The notes below the pieces were generated by a model that searched no databases, was not told the origin of the DNA, and saw only the letters and a list, made by a program, of their open reading frames with translations. A stretch of 64,000 nucleotides of DNA, taken from assembly GCA_942159475.1 (NCBI GenBank), contig OW804097.1:117402789-117466788 (forward strand), in the 5' to 3' direction. A program made the position numbers and the translations under genes. The first letter of the stretch is position 1. Each line of letters starts with the position of its first letter. Positions 63,859-64,000 of the stretch are shown piece after piece. Source of the DNA: Sthenelais limicola (taxonomy: Eukaryota > Annelida > Polychaeta > Phyllodocida > Sigalionidae).

Positions 63859-64000
63859 GGCTTGGGTAACTAGGCAGCCATTGGGTATGCTCGTACATGT
63901 ATTCCTCCGCGCGGTGATGCGGTCTTACAGAGTGGTAGAGGAGCGTGTATCACAGCCGTGGACGTTGAGACTGGTATCATGCGCATTCTGCCATAGCCTT

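Larger units (their letters stand above)
49312..64000. other. Presumed long intron of the forkhead gene
   Basis: No coding exon recognised on either strand. It contains copies of families A, E, F and M, several simple repeats and a C-rich stretch, all listed separately. 52,600-54,400 is plain sequence without structure I can name, apart from a short inverted pair at about 52,680-52,750 (GGAAAGTATTTGTTTAC and its complement). Confidence 0.55.

Overview
The window is nuclear DNA from an animal. Three spliced protein-coding genes with GT-AG introns sit in AT-rich sequence crowded with short inverted-repeat mobile elements. The proteins resemble vertebrate orthologues but the repeats look invertebrate. 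I would guess a marine invertebrate (a lophotrochozoan or an invertebrate deuterostome), but nothing in the sequence fixes the species.

Region 1 (about 1-22,500, + strand) holds a complete 18-exon coding sequence for an endothelin-converting-enzyme-like M13 zinc metallopeptidase. All intron phases join cleanly to 768 residues: a type II membrane anchor, the HELTH zinc site, the GESIAD third zinc ligand and the terminal CEVW. Its start codon lies directly behind the last of five tandem copies of a 44-45 bp unit that each look like a complete 3' splice site.

Region 2 (about 30,812-37,560, - strand) is a complete 8-exon COP9 signalosome subunit 7 gene of 269 residues. It converges on the peptidase gene across about 8.3 kb of repeat-filled intergenic DNA.

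Region 3 (about 42,600-64,000, + strand) contains a CpG-rich promoter-like area and the first two coding exons of a FoxJ2/FoxJ3-type forkhead factor. The forkhead domain is split by a 6-kb intron. That intron carries a complete, apparently very young Ty3/gypsy-type LTR retrotransposon in antisense (identical 133-bp LTRs, 5-bp target duplication ACCAA, one unbroken gag-pol frame of 1372 codons). No third forkhead-gene exon was recognised, so the last 14.7 kb reads as intron.

The most distinctive content is the non-autonomous transposon population. Family A (about 235 bp, about 26 copies), family C (240-570 bp, about 11 copies) and family F (about 204 bp, 7 copies) each show 4-bp target duplications in several copies. 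Families B, D and G are hairpin elements flanked by TTA/TAA, as expected for PIF/Harbinger MITEs; family E has TA flanks; families H, I, J and M are rarer. Elements sit 14-17 nt behind the splice donors of two peptidase exons, two hairpins bracket the catalytic exon, and there are several nested insertions and one natural filled-site/empty-site pair. The genes do not form a pathway together; they are ordinary neighbours in a repeat-rich animal genome.
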